Of a stretch of DNA of 64,000 bases, positions 43,878 through 53,424 are shown in pieces. The DNA comes from Pseudomonas congelans (GTDB taxonomy: Bacteria > Pseudomonadota > Gammaproteobacteria > Pseudomonadales > Pseudomonadaceae): NCBI RefSeq assembly GCF_900103225.1, contig NZ_FNJH01000001.1:618980-682979 (forward strand), written 5' to 3'. Positions within the stretch are counted from its first letter, which is position 1. Each line of letters opens with the position of its first letter. The notes below the pieces were generated by a model. The model did no database searches. It worked only from the letters and a program-made list of their open reading frames with translations, and had not been told where the DNA came from. The translations under genes were made by a program, and so were the position numbers.

Positions 43878-44309
43878 ATGAAACGAACCATTGATGCTGC
43901 AGAGTTGAATATCTGTTTCAGCGAGGACCTCGAAAAGGCCTTGTTCAAGTGGTTTGTCGCCAGCTTCCTGATGGGCAAGCGCATTCAGGCCGACATAGCC
44001 TGCGAGGCCTACCGCGTTATCGTCGAAAAACACCAGCGCGACACCCCGCGCAAGCTTGCTCACTGCACTCACCGAGAGCTGGTCGCCATGCTCGGGCAGG
44101 CCCATTACGTGCGCTACGACGAGTCAACGGCGTATCGATTGTCTGCGCTGTGCGCCAAGCTCAATGACGATTACGCGGGCAAGATAGGCCGAATCCGCGA
44201 AGTGAGTGAGGACCGGGCGCACTTCGAGAAGCGACTCTGCGAGTTCGCCGGCGTCGGTCCCAAGACCGTTGAAATCTTCATGCGTGAGGCCGGCAAGGTG
44301 CTGTATTGA
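43878..44309 (+). CDS. Helix-hairpin-helix protein resembling DNA glycosylase C-terminal region
   Basis: A 143-residue helical protein ending in a clear helix-hairpin-helix segment, LCEFAGVGPKTVEIFMREA, as in endonuclease III family enzymes. No iron-sulfur cysteines follow, and there is no catalytic lysine/aspartate pair to recognise, so it is probably a DNA-binding protein rather than a full glycosylase. The ribosome-binding site (GAGG) is about 13 bases before the ATG. It is followed by the DUF72 gene with a TGATG overlap, so they are cotranslated. Confidence 0.7.
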   Translation: MKRTIDAAELNICFSEDLEKALFKWFVASFLMGKRIQADIACEAYRVIVEKHQRDTPRKLAHCTHRELVAMLGQAHYVRYDESTAYRLSALCAKLNDDYAGKIGRIREVSEDRAHFEKRLCEFAGVGPKTVEIFMREAGKVLY

Positions 44310-45046
44310 TGATGCCGGGGCTTTATATCGGCTGTGCAGGCTGGAGCCTGGCGCGTGAGCACTGGCCCGACTTCCCTGACGAAGGCAGCCACTTGCAGCG
44401 CTATGCCTCGCGCTTCAACGCGGTCGAGATCAACAGCTCGTTCTATCGCCCTCACCGCGCTCAGACCTACGCACGCTGGGCGCAGTCGGTGCCCGCCGGG
44501 TTTCGCTTCTCGGTCAAGGTGCCGAAACTCATCACTCACGAACACCGCCTGCGAGGATGCGAGGTCGCGCTGACCACGTTTCTTTCTCAATGTACTGCGC
44601 TGGGTGACAAGTTGGGCTGTCTGTTGGTCCAGCTTCCGCCCTCACTGGAATACGCACCACCAATAGCTGACGAGTTTTTCAGAGCATTACGCAGTCAGTA
44701 CGCCGGGAGGGTGGTATTGGAACCGCGCCATGAATCCTGGCGGCAGGCTCAGGCGCTGCTGATCGAGCATCGCATTGCGCAGGTGGCTGCCGATCCTGGC
44801 GTCATCAGTGAAGGACACCTGCCCGGTGGCTGGCAGGGGGCTCACTATTGGCGCCTGCACGGTGCGCCGAAAATTTATCACAGCGCCTATTCGGTCGAGC
44901 GTCTGGACGGTCTGGCTGGGCAGATGTCGACTGCTGTGGCGGCGGGAATCGACACCTGGTGCATCTTCGACAACACGGCCAGCGGAGCCGCTGTCCGGGA
45001 TGCGCTAACGCTGCAGTCAATTGTCGCTCACCTTAGGGCCAGGTGA
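44309..45046 (+). CDS. DUF72 family protein
   Basis: A 245-residue TIM-barrel-type DUF72 protein. It opens with LYIGCAGWSLAREHWPDF, has the RFNAVEINSSFYRPHRAQTYARWA motif near residue 40, FRFSVKVPKLITHE near 70, and the late WRLHGAPKIYHSAYS. The family (YecE) is of unknown function. The ATG overlaps the stop of the helix-hairpin-helix gene. Confidence 0.9.
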   Translation: MMPGLYIGCAGWSLAREHWPDFPDEGSHLQRYASRFNAVEINSSFYRPHRAQTYARWAQSVPAGFRFSVKVPKLITHEHRLRGCEVALTTFLSQCTALGDKLGCLLVQLPPSLEYAPPIADEFFRALRSQYAGRVVLEPRHESWRQAQALLIEHRIAQVAADPGVISEGHLPGGWQGAHYWRLHGAPKIYHSAYSVERLDGLAGQMSTAVAAGIDTWCIFDNTASGAAVRDALTLQSIVAHLRAR

Positions 45047-45068
45047 CGGTCGCCAACGGCCGTGATGT

Positions 45069-45446
45069 TCAGACCTGAAGCAGCTCATGCAATGCTTCGT
45101 TCAGTTGCTCGGCGCTAAACGGCTTGGCGACGCAGCGCCGGTCAATCCACGTGTCGGGGATCCCCAGCCGCCCGTACCCGGAACAAAACATGAAGGGTAT
45201 GCCGCGGTCGGCAATGGCGGCGGCTATCGGGAACGAGTTGCCGCCGATAATGTTGATATCCAGGATGGCCAGGTCGTACTCGCCGTGACGCGCATATTCA
45301 ACGCCGTCGTTCAGCGTGCTTGCGTGGTAGGCGGTCGCGAAACCCAAGTCCTCGAGCATCATTTCCATCAACATCGCGAGCATGGTCTCGTCTTCCACCA
45401 ACAGCACTTTGGGGAGCGAGGTCTGATCGTCTGATTCTGAACTCAT
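45069..45446 (-). CDS. Single-domain response regulator, partner of the bacteriophytochrome
   Basis: A 125-residue receiver domain only. It has acidic residues in LLVEDETMLA near position 18, the phospho-acceptor aspartate in DLAILDINIIGGNSFP near 60, and the conserved lysine in CVAKPFSAEQ near 109. No output domain follows. Its ATG overlaps the TGA of the phytochrome kinase gene (ATGA), so the pair is translated together and the regulator is the likely phosphate acceptor of one of the kinase modules. Confidence 0.9.
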   Translation of the reverse strand: MSSESDDQTSLPKVLLVEDETMLAMLMEMMLEDLGFATAYHASTLNDGVEYARHGEYDLAILDINIIGGNSFPIAAAIADRGIPFMFCSGYGRLGIPDTWIDRRCVAKPFSAEQLNEALHELLQV

Positions 45447-48427
45447 AAGCTACTTTCCGTTTTGTCTGGCCAAGGGATCAGCATTGACCAGATGATCCCA
45501 GTACGGGCGAACTGCATGTCGGCCTGGCCTTTGAGTTCTCGCTCGATGCTGCGGCGTATCAAGCGCAAGCCAAAGCCTTTCACAGTGGTTGCGACGACTG
45601 GCGGGCCGCCTGTTTCTCTCCATTCGATCTTCAGCGTGGGGGGAGTGTGTTCGGCCGTCAGCGTAGAGGTCACCGTCACCTGGCCTGCCGCAGAAGAAAG
45701 TGCACCGTGTTGCACTGCATTGGCCATCAGCTCATGGAGCACCATGGAAAGTGTCAGTGAAAAACGCGGTTCCAGGGTCACCGGATCGCCTTCGAAACTG
45801 ATCCTGTGTACCCCCGCGTCTACCTCCTGCAACTGCTCTATCAGGTCGACCAGTTCGGTGGAAATCCATTCTGCACGCGCCAGTGCATCGTGCGCCTGGC
45901 TCAGGGCAAACAGGCGCGCATCGAAGCTCTTGTGAAAGGAGCCCAGCGACGCAGAGCTATTTACGGTGAGAGAAGCTATGGCCTGGACGGTCGCCAGGGT
46001 GTTTTTCACCCGGTGGTTCAGTTCGTTCAGCAAACCGGCGCGGGTCAGACGATCTTCCAGTTGCTGGCGTTCGAGCTTGCTGGAGATCGATTGCGCCAGC
46101 CGATGAGTCGTACCGCTCTGCTTTAGAAATGTCGTTTCGCCAACGCCGTCCAGCCCCTGATGCACGGGCAGGGTGAAGGAAAATACACTTCCCGAATCTA
46201 CTGAGCTGTCGGCCCACAGACGGCCGCCGTGGGCAGTGATGATGCCTTGGCATATATACAAGCCAAGGCCGTTGCCGCGTGGGTTGCCCTCTTTGACGGA
46301 CCAGTAGCGCTGGAAAATGAAAGGCAGGTGTTCGACCGGGATGCCGATTCCGTCATCACTGACCCTGAACAGCACTTCGTTCTGATCGGCGACCGCGTCG
46401 ATGTTGATTCGGCCACCTTTCGGGGTGAACTTGATGGCGTTACCGACCAGGTTGGAAAGCACCTGAAAGATTCGCTCCGGGTCCGCATTGATCACCAGGC
46501 CTTGCGCGGCGGTGCAGTTGAGCTCGATGTTCTTTTCGGTGGTCAGCATCACCAGCAGGCTGCAGGCTTCTTCCAACAGGCTGGTGACACTCAGCGGCAG
46601 GCGCGAGAGCTGATAACGGCCGGCTTCGATCTGAGCGGTATCGAGCAGGTCTTCCAGCAGGCTGTTCATGCGGGTCGTGGCTTTCTCGATGGTGCCCAGC
46701 GCACGCCGGATATTGCGATTTTCAAAGTGCGTGTCGCCCACCGCCCAGCGTTGCATCATGCCGCACTGCATGATGATGATCGACATCGGGTTGCGCAGGT
46801 CATGGGAGACCACGGCGACCAGCTCATCACGCAAACGAACCGCCTCCTGTTCGCGCTGCACCTGACGTTCCAGGTCGCTCTCCAGAGCTGAACGACGAAT
46901 GTCTTCAGCGCCATACAGATCTGCGCGCGACCACGGGCTGGCAATGCCGGTAACCTCCTGCTCCCAGATATCGAAAGACTGCCTTGGGTGCAGGCGATGG
47001 CTCGCGGAACTCTCCAGGCTGGTGCTGACATGGTGGGTCGGGTTGCCGCTCCAGTTCATCGTCGAGGTGAGTTGGGCACGAAACCACATCACTGCGTTAT
47101 CAATCGGCTTGGGCAGCGTGAACGCGATGACGCCGCTCGCGACGTCTCTGTAAGCGGCGCTGTTGGCAAGCTCCCTCTGCATGGAGTTGGTGTGGAAAAC
47201 CCCCAACCCCTGCAAGCCCGTCGCCCGCTGTCTGGTCCGTTGATGCGCCAGGCCGGTGTCGCGTATCCAGGTGTACAGCTCACGCACTTGTTCGATTGAA
47301 GGGCAGGTGCCGAACAGGTGAACCTGTTCGTCAATCAGCACAGCCGCACCGTCTGCCAGGGTCAGCGACATGAGAAGTTCGGGCCGGCTCACCAGCCCGT
47401 CGAGCACTTCGTGATTGGCACGACTCATGGCGTCTGCCAGTTGCCCGAGCAGGACAACTTTCTCTTCCCGCTCGCGCTGGATATTAGTCGCGACAATGGC
47501 AGAAATTTTCACCGACAGTAACTGACCGATCATCGCGCAGGCATCGCGCAGCTCTCTGGAGACCAACAACGGTTCGGGGTGACCGCAGGCAACCAGGCCC
47601 CAGAGCTCGCCGCCATCCAGCAGCGATATGCTCATCGACGAGCGCACGCCCATGTTCTTGAGGTATTCGCAATGCACCGGAGACACACTGCGCAGCGTCG
47701 AGAAGCCCAGGTCGAGCGGTTCCCCTGTCGTCGGGCGCAGGGTCGGTATCAGGGGCACGGGGACGTAGGTAGCGTCCGGAATCACCCGGATCCAGTTCAG
47801 CCGATACAGCTCTCGCGCCTGGGCGGGAATGTCCGAACCGGGGAAGTTCAAGCCGCTGTAGCTGGGCAGTGGCCCGGTCAGCGCCTGGGCGACGACTTTG
47901 CCATGACCCTCGGGCTCGAACCGGTAAATCATCACCCGGTCATAGCCGGTAAGCGCCTGAATCTCGTGCACACTGATATCGAACAGCGTTTCCAGCGTGG
48001 TGGCGGCCTGCAGGTTGCGCAACACCCTGGTAATGATTCTGGACTGCCCATGACCGGTTTCCACGAAAGGCTCCAGCTCGATAATCAGCACGTCGTCGGT
48101 ACGCTGCAGCGAGGCGCTGTAGTGGGCCGTTCCGATCGTCAGTTTTATCGGGTCCAGGTTTGGGGCAGCGGGGTGGCTGTACGCATGGTCGACGAGGGCC
48201 GACTGTTCGGACGCCAGCAGCCATGACAAAGGCTTGCCCAGCAACTCGTCAGCGGCCATTCCGAGTTCTGTCGCGCAATTGGCGCTGACCTGTTCAATGC
48301 AAAGGGGATCGCCTGCAACGCTGAGCAATACGCCATGCGGCTGAATCGCGCCAGGAACACGGATCGGCTCTCGGGCACATTCGGCAAGCGCAGCTTCAAG
48401 CGCTGCGTCAGGCGTTGCATCCAGCAT
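45443..48427 (-). CDS. Bacteriophytochrome with two histidine kinase modules
   Basis: About 994 residues from the ATG at 48427. The chromophore-attaching cysteine is at residue 17 (ECAREPIRVPGAIQPHG) before the PAS domain. GAF shows the phytochrome motifs PGSDIPAQARELYRLNWIR and LRSVSPVHCEYLKNMGV, and PHY follows to about residue 495. A HisKA/HATPase kinase comes next (VVSHDLRNPMS; NLVGNAIKFTP; GNGLGLYI). A second, HWE/HisKA_2-type kinase ends the protein (ELNHRVKNTLATVQAIASLT; LHELMANAVQHGA; GFGLRLI). The start is uncertain: TTG at 48439 has GGAG at good spacing, and the frame is open to 48682. No haem oxygenase gene is adjacent. Confidence 0.88.
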   Translation of the reverse strand: MLDATPDAALEAALAECAREPIRVPGAIQPHGVLLSVAGDPLCIEQVSANCATELGMAADELLGKPLSWLLASEQSALVDHAYSHPAAPNLDPIKLTIGTAHYSASLQRTDDVLIIELEPFVETGHGQSRIITRVLRNLQAATTLETLFDISVHEIQALTGYDRVMIYRFEPEGHGKVVAQALTGPLPSYSGLNFPGSDIPAQARELYRLNWIRVIPDATYVPVPLIPTLRPTTGEPLDLGFSTLRSVSPVHCEYLKNMGVRSSMSISLLDGGELWGLVACGHPEPLLVSRELRDACAMIGQLLSVKISAIVATNIQREREEKVVLLGQLADAMSRANHEVLDGLVSRPELLMSLTLADGAAVLIDEQVHLFGTCPSIEQVRELYTWIRDTGLAHQRTRQRATGLQGLGVFHTNSMQRELANSAAYRDVASGVIAFTLPKPIDNAVMWFRAQLTSTMNWSGNPTHHVSTSLESSASHRLHPRQSFDIWEQEVTGIASPWSRADLYGAEDIRRSALESDLERQVQREQEAVRLRDELVAVVSHDLRNPMSIIIMQCGMMQRWAVGDTHFENRNIRRALGTIEKATTRMNSLLEDLLDTAQIEAGRYQLSRLPLSVTSLLEEACSLLVMLTTEKNIELNCTAAQGLVINADPERIFQVLSNLVGNAIKFTPKGGRINIDAVADQNEVLFRVSDDGIGIPVEHLPFIFQRYWSVKEGNPRGNGLGLYICQGIITAHGGRLWADSSVDSGSVFSFTLPVHQGLDGVGETTFLKQSGTTHRLAQSISSKLERQQLEDRLTRAGLLNELNHRVKNTLATVQAIASLTVNSSASLGSFHKSFDARLFALSQAHDALARAEWISTELVDLIEQLQEVDAGVHRISFEGDPVTLEPRFSLTLSMVLHELMANAVQHGALSSAAGQVTVTSTLTAEHTPPTLKIEWRETGGPPVVATTVKGFGLRLIRRSIERELKGQADMQFARTGIIWSMLIPWPDKTESSL

Positions 48428-48824
48428 GTCCTTGATCAATTGCGTGAACTCCACAGGGTGTTTCAGCCGGGAACAGCCAGCCGCTGCTTGGGACGAAGCG
48501 CAGTCGTTCGACGCTGAACGCGATTCAGATGATTTTTTGTCGGCCGCAACGGAAATTTGGGCGGCCAGCGGCCCGGATGGACAGCGCAAGAAAATGCGAG
48601 GTTGCCGCGAAAGTGCGGCGTGGAGACCTGGATGACGCGCTCTGCTGATACAAGCCAGAGATAGAAGGAAGTGGGTCACCATAACAGGTGCCCGTTGGAC
48701 GCGTGGTTTTAACTGACTATGAGGGGAAATGCCTGCCAGTTGGCAGGTATGGGCTTTTAAGGCCCTGCCTGCCGTTTTCAGCGAATTATCGGCAAGGGTG
48801 GGTTGCTATGGACCCGCTGGGCAA
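48428..48824. other. Region between the phytochrome and small charged protein genes
   Basis: The phytochrome frame stays open to 48682 here, but that part lacks phytochrome-like sequence. A 20-base palindromic hairpin (TGCCTGCCAGTTGGCAGGTA) near 48730-48749 and GGGCTTTTAAGGCCC at 48751-48765 could end the leftward transcript of the small protein gene. No other gene is seen. Confidence 0.35.
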
Positions 48825-49061
48825 TCAGCCCTGGCCGTTCAACTTGCGCTCGAGCTCACGATTTTTAGCGCGAAGCGTTTCGGCATCCTGCTCTTTTTCC
48901 TTGATGGACGTCGGGGTGATGACCTTGTCCACGCCTTCGGTTTCTGGGGTTTCCTGCGCAATGTCCTTGCGCACCACATCAACCGGCTTGCCGGACTGGT
49001 CTGTCGTTGGCGCGGACTGTTCAGGCGTGTAGCTGGAAGGCTTGTCAGTATGCTTGCTCAT
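48825..49061 (-). CDS. Small charged hypothetical protein
   Basis: A 78-residue highly polar protein (MSKHTDKPSSYTPEQSAPTT start; C-terminal helix SIKEKEQDAETLRAKNRELE) with a likely C-terminal coiled coil and a disordered first half. AGAGGA lies six to seven bases before the ATG, which is chosen over an upstream open frame. No function is recognised. It lies just downstream of mqo, separated by the mqo terminator. Confidence 0.6.
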   Translation of the reverse strand: MSKHTDKPSSYTPEQSAPTTDQSGKPVDVVRKDIAQETPETEGVDKVITPTSIKEKEQDAETLRAKNRELERKLNGQG

Positions 49062-49161
49062 TGCAGTTCCTCTCTGTGTGTCGTCCTGATTGGAGGAATG
49101 AACGCAGCGAAGAGTTCGACGTGTTTTCATGTCGGCAAGGTTTGCTTGTGCAACGGCTTGC

Positions 49162-49199
49162 AAAAAAAAGCCCCGCCAGACAGGGTCTGGCGGGGCTTT
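49162..49199 (-). terminator. Intrinsic terminator of mqo
   Basis: A perfect 14-base stem, AAAGCCCCGCCAGA / TCTGGCGGGGCTTT (loop of five), followed on the minus strand by eight T. It lies 19 bases after the mqo stop. Confidence 0.93.
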
Positions 49200-49217
49200 G
49201 CTCAAGCTGTGAAAGCC

Positions 49218-50861
49218 TTAGAGCGCCATGTCACTGGCTGGATTGCTTTTCGCTGGCTGGGCAGCAGGTGCAGGTGTTGGAGCATTACCTGTCTTGTTCA
49301 CCGGCGGTGGCGGAGTCAGCTGCAGGACTTCGGATGTGTAAGCCCATTCCTCGGCAACACGGTCCGGATTGTTATTCAGCTTGGTGCCGTAGCTAGGCAC
49401 GATCTGGTGCAGTTTTGCCTGCCATTCCGGAGTCGCTACCTTGTCCTTGAAGACTTTCTCAAGCACGCCCAGCATGATCGGCGCTGCAGTCGAAGCACCT
49501 GGCGAAGCACCCAGCAGACCGGCAATGCTGCCGTCCTTGGAAGCAACGATTTCGGTACCCAGCTTCAGAACGCCGCCTTTCTCTTCGTCGCGCTTGATGA
49601 TCTGTACGCGCTGACCGGCTTGCATCAGGCGCCAGTCTTCTTTCTTGGCGTTCGGGAAGTATTCTTTCAGAGCAGCGAAGCGATCGTCGTCAGACATCAT
49701 CACCTGACCGGCGAGGTATTCGATCAGCGGGTACTGTTCGATACCGACGCGAGTCATCGGCCACACGTTATGCGTGGTGGTGCTGGTCAGCAGGTCGAAG
49801 TAGGAACCGTTTTTCAGGAACTTGGTCGAGAAGGTCGCGAATGGGCCAAACAGGATCACGCGCTTGCCGTCCAGAACACGGGTGTCCAGGTGCGGAACCG
49901 ACATGGGTGGCGCGCCAGTGGACGCGATACCGTAGGCCTTGCCCATGTGCTGCATGGCCAGGGTCTGGTTGTCAGTGACAAGCCACGAACCGCCGACCGG
50001 GAAGCCGCCGTATTCCTTGGCTTCGGGAATACCGGATTCCTGCAGCAGATGCAGAGCTGCACCGCCGGCACCGATGAACAGGAACTTGGTGTCTGTCTCG
50101 GTAACGGTACCGTCTTTCAGGTTCTTGTACTTGACGCGCCAGGTGCCGTCGTCGTTGTGATTGATGCCTTCGACTTCGCTCGACAACTGCAGATTGAAAT
50201 TCTGCTTGGCTTTCAGGTTGGAGACGAACTGACGGGTGATCTCGCCGAAGTTGACGTCGGTGCCGATCGGGCTCCAGGTCACGGCCAGCTTCTGTGCCGG
50301 GTCACGACCTTCCATCATCAGCGGGACCCACTTCTTGATCTGCTCGTGGTCCTCGGAGTACTGCATGCCGCTGAACAGCGGGCTGGCTTGCAATGCTGCG
50401 TAACGCTTGCGCAGGAACTGGATGTTGTTGTCGCCCCACACGAAGCTCATGTGCGGCGTGGAGTTGATGAACGAACGCGGGTCTTTCAGAACGCCGGTCT
50501 TGACCTGCCAGGACCAGAACTGACGGGAGATCTGGAACGCTTCGTTGATCTCGATGGCCTTGGAGATGTCGACGTTGCCGTTCTTGTCTTCAGGGGTGTA
50601 GTTCAGTTCGGCGAGCGCCGAGTGACCTGTACCGGCGTTGTTCCAGCCGTTGGAGCTTTCTTCGGCGACGCCGTCGAGGCGCTCGACCATTTCCATCGAC
50701 CAGCTCGGCTCCAGCTCGTTGAGCCAGACGGCGAGGGTGGCACTCATGATGCCGCCGCCGACGAGGAGTACGTCGACTTTCTTGGTTTCAGCCGCCTGCA
50801 CGGGCATCAGGCCCATGGAAATGGCCAGACCCAGGAGGGCCGTGTTCACTTTCTTAAACAT
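49218..50861 (-). CDS. mqo: Malate:quinone oxidoreductase
   Basis: A 547-residue FAD-dependent Mqo. It begins with a signal-like hydrophobic segment ([20 protein letters not shown]), then the dinucleotide-binding motif [19 protein letters not shown] near residue 29. Other family segments are [69 protein letters not shown] and [16 protein letters not shown]. It oxidises L-malate to oxaloacetate and passes electrons to quinone. A proline/alanine-rich tail follows the domain. ATG at 50861 is preferred over one four codons upstream. Confidence 0.95.
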   Translation of the reverse strand: MFKKVNTALLGLAISMGLMPVQAAETKKVDVLLVGGGIMSATLAVWLNELEPSWSMEMVERLDGVAEESSNGWNNAGTGHSALAELNYTPEDKNGNVDISKAIEINEAFQISRQFWSWQVKTGVLKDPRSFINSTPHMSFVWGDNNIQFLRKRYAALQASPLFSGMQYSEDHEQIKKWVPLMMEGRDPAQKLAVTWSPIGTDVNFGEITRQFVSNLKAKQNFNLQLSSEVEGINHNDDGTWRVKYKNLKDGTVTETDTKFLFIGAGGAALHLLQESGIPEAKEYGGFPVGGSWLVTDNQTLAMQHMGKAYGIASTGAPPMSVPHLDTRVLDGKRVILFGPFATFSTKFLKNGSYFDLLTSTTTHNVWPMTRVGIEQYPLIEYLAGQVMMSDDDRFAALKEYFPNAKKEDWRLMQAGQRVQIIKRDEEKGGVLKLGTEIVASKDGSIAGLLGASPGASTAAPIMLGVLEKVFKDKVATPEWQAKLHQIVPSYGTKLNNNPDRVAEEWAYTSEVLQLTPPPPVNKTGNAPTPAPAAQPAKSNPASDMAL

Positions 50862-51751
50862 TCTGTCATCCATCTGATAAACGCCATCCGCCGACTACTC
50901 CTGGGGAAACGGCCTGTCACATGCAGCGAAGCCTGCGACAAACACTCGCACCCACGGGGACTAGAGGTGGACATACAAGGCCAATATAATACCGCTCGAG
51001 ACCTCAATTTATGTCCTGCTGCGCTGACTTCTTATCATCATTGGATTCAGCGTCATGAGTGACATTTGCTCTGTTGGTGTGCTGCGATGCCCGAGAGTCT
51101 TCCTCCCTGAGCTACTTGCGAGACACACCTGGTCAGCCTGTTCACGGAGTCTGAGACGCCGCGTCGGAGCATGGAGGCACGCTTGACGCGCAATTTTATC
51201 AACGCGTACTGCGACACACCCTCGGTGGCATACCGGCAAAGACGCGGTATTTTCGCATAATGTGCACCCCCGTTGCGAGGTGCCATCATCAAATTGGCCA
51301 CGAATGGCTTGATTTAGACACTTCACGGCCTTCCACTGCCTATCTGTATCGTCATTTTCCTCCGGGTCTTTAGCCGCCTGTCGTATATGGCTGCCGCTCG
51401 ATCCGGACATCTCCCCGAATAGCACGCTCATCCGGCTCTTGTGCATTCATGAGCCATGCTCATAACGACGTGTGCATTTGCCTGACTAATCAGCGCGCCG
51501 ACCTCCTGTTAGGGTCCGTATACGGCCGCCATGCCCGTGGTTGCAATGTTCGGATACAGGCGTCCGTCAAACAGTTGGAACTTTAGAAGCGCAGACCAGT
51601 TAAACACTTATAACGGGTGATAGCGTTTTGGCTTTGATCACCCCCCTGAAATACAGGCAGCACGTCAGTGAGCAGGAGTACGCCCACGCCGCTGACTACA
51701 CCATAACGCCCGTCGCTTTACAGCAGCGACGGCTATTACCGAGTGATCCTG
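50862..51751. other. Long gene-poor region between mqo and the aldehyde oxidoreductase operon
   Basis: About 890 bases without a gene I can support. Two short minus-strand open frames (51053-51301 and 51009-51446) overlap each other and show no recognisable domain. The mqo and operon promoters must lie at its two ends. No transposase, tRNA or clear repeat was seen. Confidence 0.4.
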
Positions 51752-52432
51752 ATGACCGAACCCAAGAAGCACAAGGAAACTGCTGTCGACAGCAGTGCCG
51801 TGCAGCCCTCACGCCGAAACTTTCTGAAGTTCGGTGCGTCCGGCATCGCAGCGGCCACGCTGTCTACCTGGATACCTTCCGACGGCATGCTGCAGGCGGC
51901 GCCTCTGGCACCTGCGGCCCCCGTGGTCGAAGACAGTGACGCACCTGCAGCGGGTGAGCAGCGCATTCAGTTGAAGGTCAATGGCCAGGTTCATACCCTG
52001 AACGTGCCGGCCAATGCGGTTCTGCTCGATGTGCTGCGTGACCGCCTGCAACTGACGGGCACCAAGAAGGGCTGCGATCATGGTCAGTGCGGCGCCTGCA
52101 CGCTGTTGGTCAACGGCCTGGCGATCAACTCCTGTCTGTCGATCGCCGTTCAGCATCAGGGCGACAGCATTACCACCATCGAAGGGCTGGCCGAGGGCGG
52201 CAAGCTGCACCCGGTGCAGGAAGCGTTCTGGGAACACGACGCCTACCAGTGTGGTTATTGCACCTCAGGACAGATCATGAGCGCGGTCGCAATTCTCAAG
52301 GACCCGAACATTGCGTCCGACGACGCCAGCGTCAGGGAGGCCATGAGCGGCAATATCTGCCGTTGCGGTGCCTACAAGAACATTCTGTCTGCCGTGCAGT
52401 CTGCGCGCTCGAAAATGGGAGGCGCCGCCTGA
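51752..52432 (+). CDS. paoA: Aldehyde oxidoreductase 2Fe-2S subunit (PaoA-like), Tat-exported
   Basis: A 226-residue iron-sulfur subunit of the xanthine oxidase family. A twin-arginine signal is seen in SRRNFLKFGASGIAAATL, so the complex is exported folded. The plant-type cluster lies in GTKKGCDHGQCGACTLLVNG and the second cluster in YQCGYCTSGQIMSAVAIL and SGNICRCGAYKNI. It passes electrons from the molybdenum centre to FAD. A GTG three codons upstream is an alternative start. It opens a tightly packed operon (paoABC-like plus xdhC). Confidence 0.9.
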   Translation: MTEPKKHKETAVDSSAVQPSRRNFLKFGASGIAAATLSTWIPSDGMLQAAPLAPAAPVVEDSDAPAAGEQRIQLKVNGQVHTLNVPANAVLLDVLRDRLQLTGTKKGCDHGQCGACTLLVNGLAINSCLSIAVQHQGDSITTIEGLAEGGKLHPVQEAFWEHDAYQCGYCTSGQIMSAVAILKDPNIASDDASVREAMSGNICRCGAYKNILSAVQSARSKMGGAA

Positions 52433-53415
52433 TGCGAACTTTCGATTACGCTCGCGCCGCTTCGCCCGCGCAGGCTTTCAGCACAGCCTCCGGTGACGGG
52501 CAACGCTTCTACCTCGCCGGTGGCACCACGCTGCTGGATCTGGTCAAGCTCGACGTGATGCAGCCGCAGCAGCTGGTGGACATCAATCATCTGGCGTTGA
52601 AACAGGTCGAGTCGCTGCCTGATGGGCGCCTGCGCATCGGTGCGCTGGTCAGCAATACCGACCTGGCCAGCCACTCGCTGGTGCAGCAGCGCTACCCGGT
52701 GCTGTCCGAAGCGATTCTTGCCGGTGCTTCGACCCAATTGCGCAACAAGGCGACCACCGCCGGCAATCTCATGCAGCGTGTGCGCTGCCCGTACTTCCGT
52801 GACGGTATTTCAGCCTGTAACAAGCGCCAACCGGGCTCCGGTTGTGCAGCCATCGGCGGGATGAACCGCAGTGTGCACGCGGTGCTGGGCACCAGCGATC
52901 ACTGCATTGCCACGCATCCGTCAGACATGTGTGTGGGCATGGCGGCCATCGGCGGGCAGGTTACTGTCCAGGGCGCCAATGGCTCGCGTGATATCCCGTT
53001 CGCTGACTTTCATTTGCTGCCCGGCGATACGCCAGAGCGCGAACATGCCCTGGCGCCCCATGAGCTCATTACTCATGTGACCCTCGACGCGCCGCTATCA
53101 GGCAGCCGCTCGTCTTACCTGAAGCTGCGCGACCGTACTTCTTACCAGTTCGCTCTGGCGTCCAGTGCCGTGATTCTGGTGATGGACGGCAAACGCATTG
53201 CCGATGCGCGCATTGCGCTGGGCGGCGTGGGCACCAAGCCATGGCGTGCCTTGGAAGCCGAACGTGCGCTGATCGGTCAACGTGCCGACCTCGACACCTT
53301 CGCGCAGGTCGCAGCGCTGGCGATGAAGGGCTCGCGGGCTTATGAACACAACGCCTTCAAGATCCCGCTGGGTCAGCAGGTCATCGTCCGCAACCTTCGT
53401 GACCTTACGGCCTAG
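52432..53415 (+). CDS. paoB: Aldehyde oxidoreductase FAD-binding subunit (PaoB-like)
   Basis: A 327-residue FAD subunit of the xanthine oxidase family. The FAD-binding segment is FYLAGGTTLLDLVKLDV near residue 27, followed by ASTQLRNKATTAGNLMQRVRCPYF. A cysteine cluster (RCPYFR, CNKRQPGSGC) fits the extra 4Fe-4S cluster known in PaoB. The C-terminal CO-dehydrogenase-like domain follows. Its ATG overlaps the stop of the preceding gene (TGATG). Confidence 0.92.
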   Translation: MRTFDYARAASPAQAFSTASGDGQRFYLAGGTTLLDLVKLDVMQPQQLVDINHLALKQVESLPDGRLRIGALVSNTDLASHSLVQQRYPVLSEAILAGASTQLRNKATTAGNLMQRVRCPYFRDGISACNKRQPGSGCAAIGGMNRSVHAVLGTSDHCIATHPSDMCVGMAAIGGQVTVQGANGSRDIPFADFHLLPGDTPEREHALAPHELITHVTLDAPLSGSRSSYLKLRDRTSYQFALASSAVILVMDGKRIADARIALGGVGTKPWRALEAERALIGQRADLDTFAQVAALAMKGSRAYEHNAFKIPLGQQVIVRNLRDLTA

Positions 53416-53424
53416 GAATATCTC

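Noticed and set aside
48729..51062. A 777-codon plus-strand open frame
   Set aside because: It is antisense to mqo and adjoining genes; mqo has unmistakable family motifs and a terminator, and the plus-strand product has no recognisable domain.
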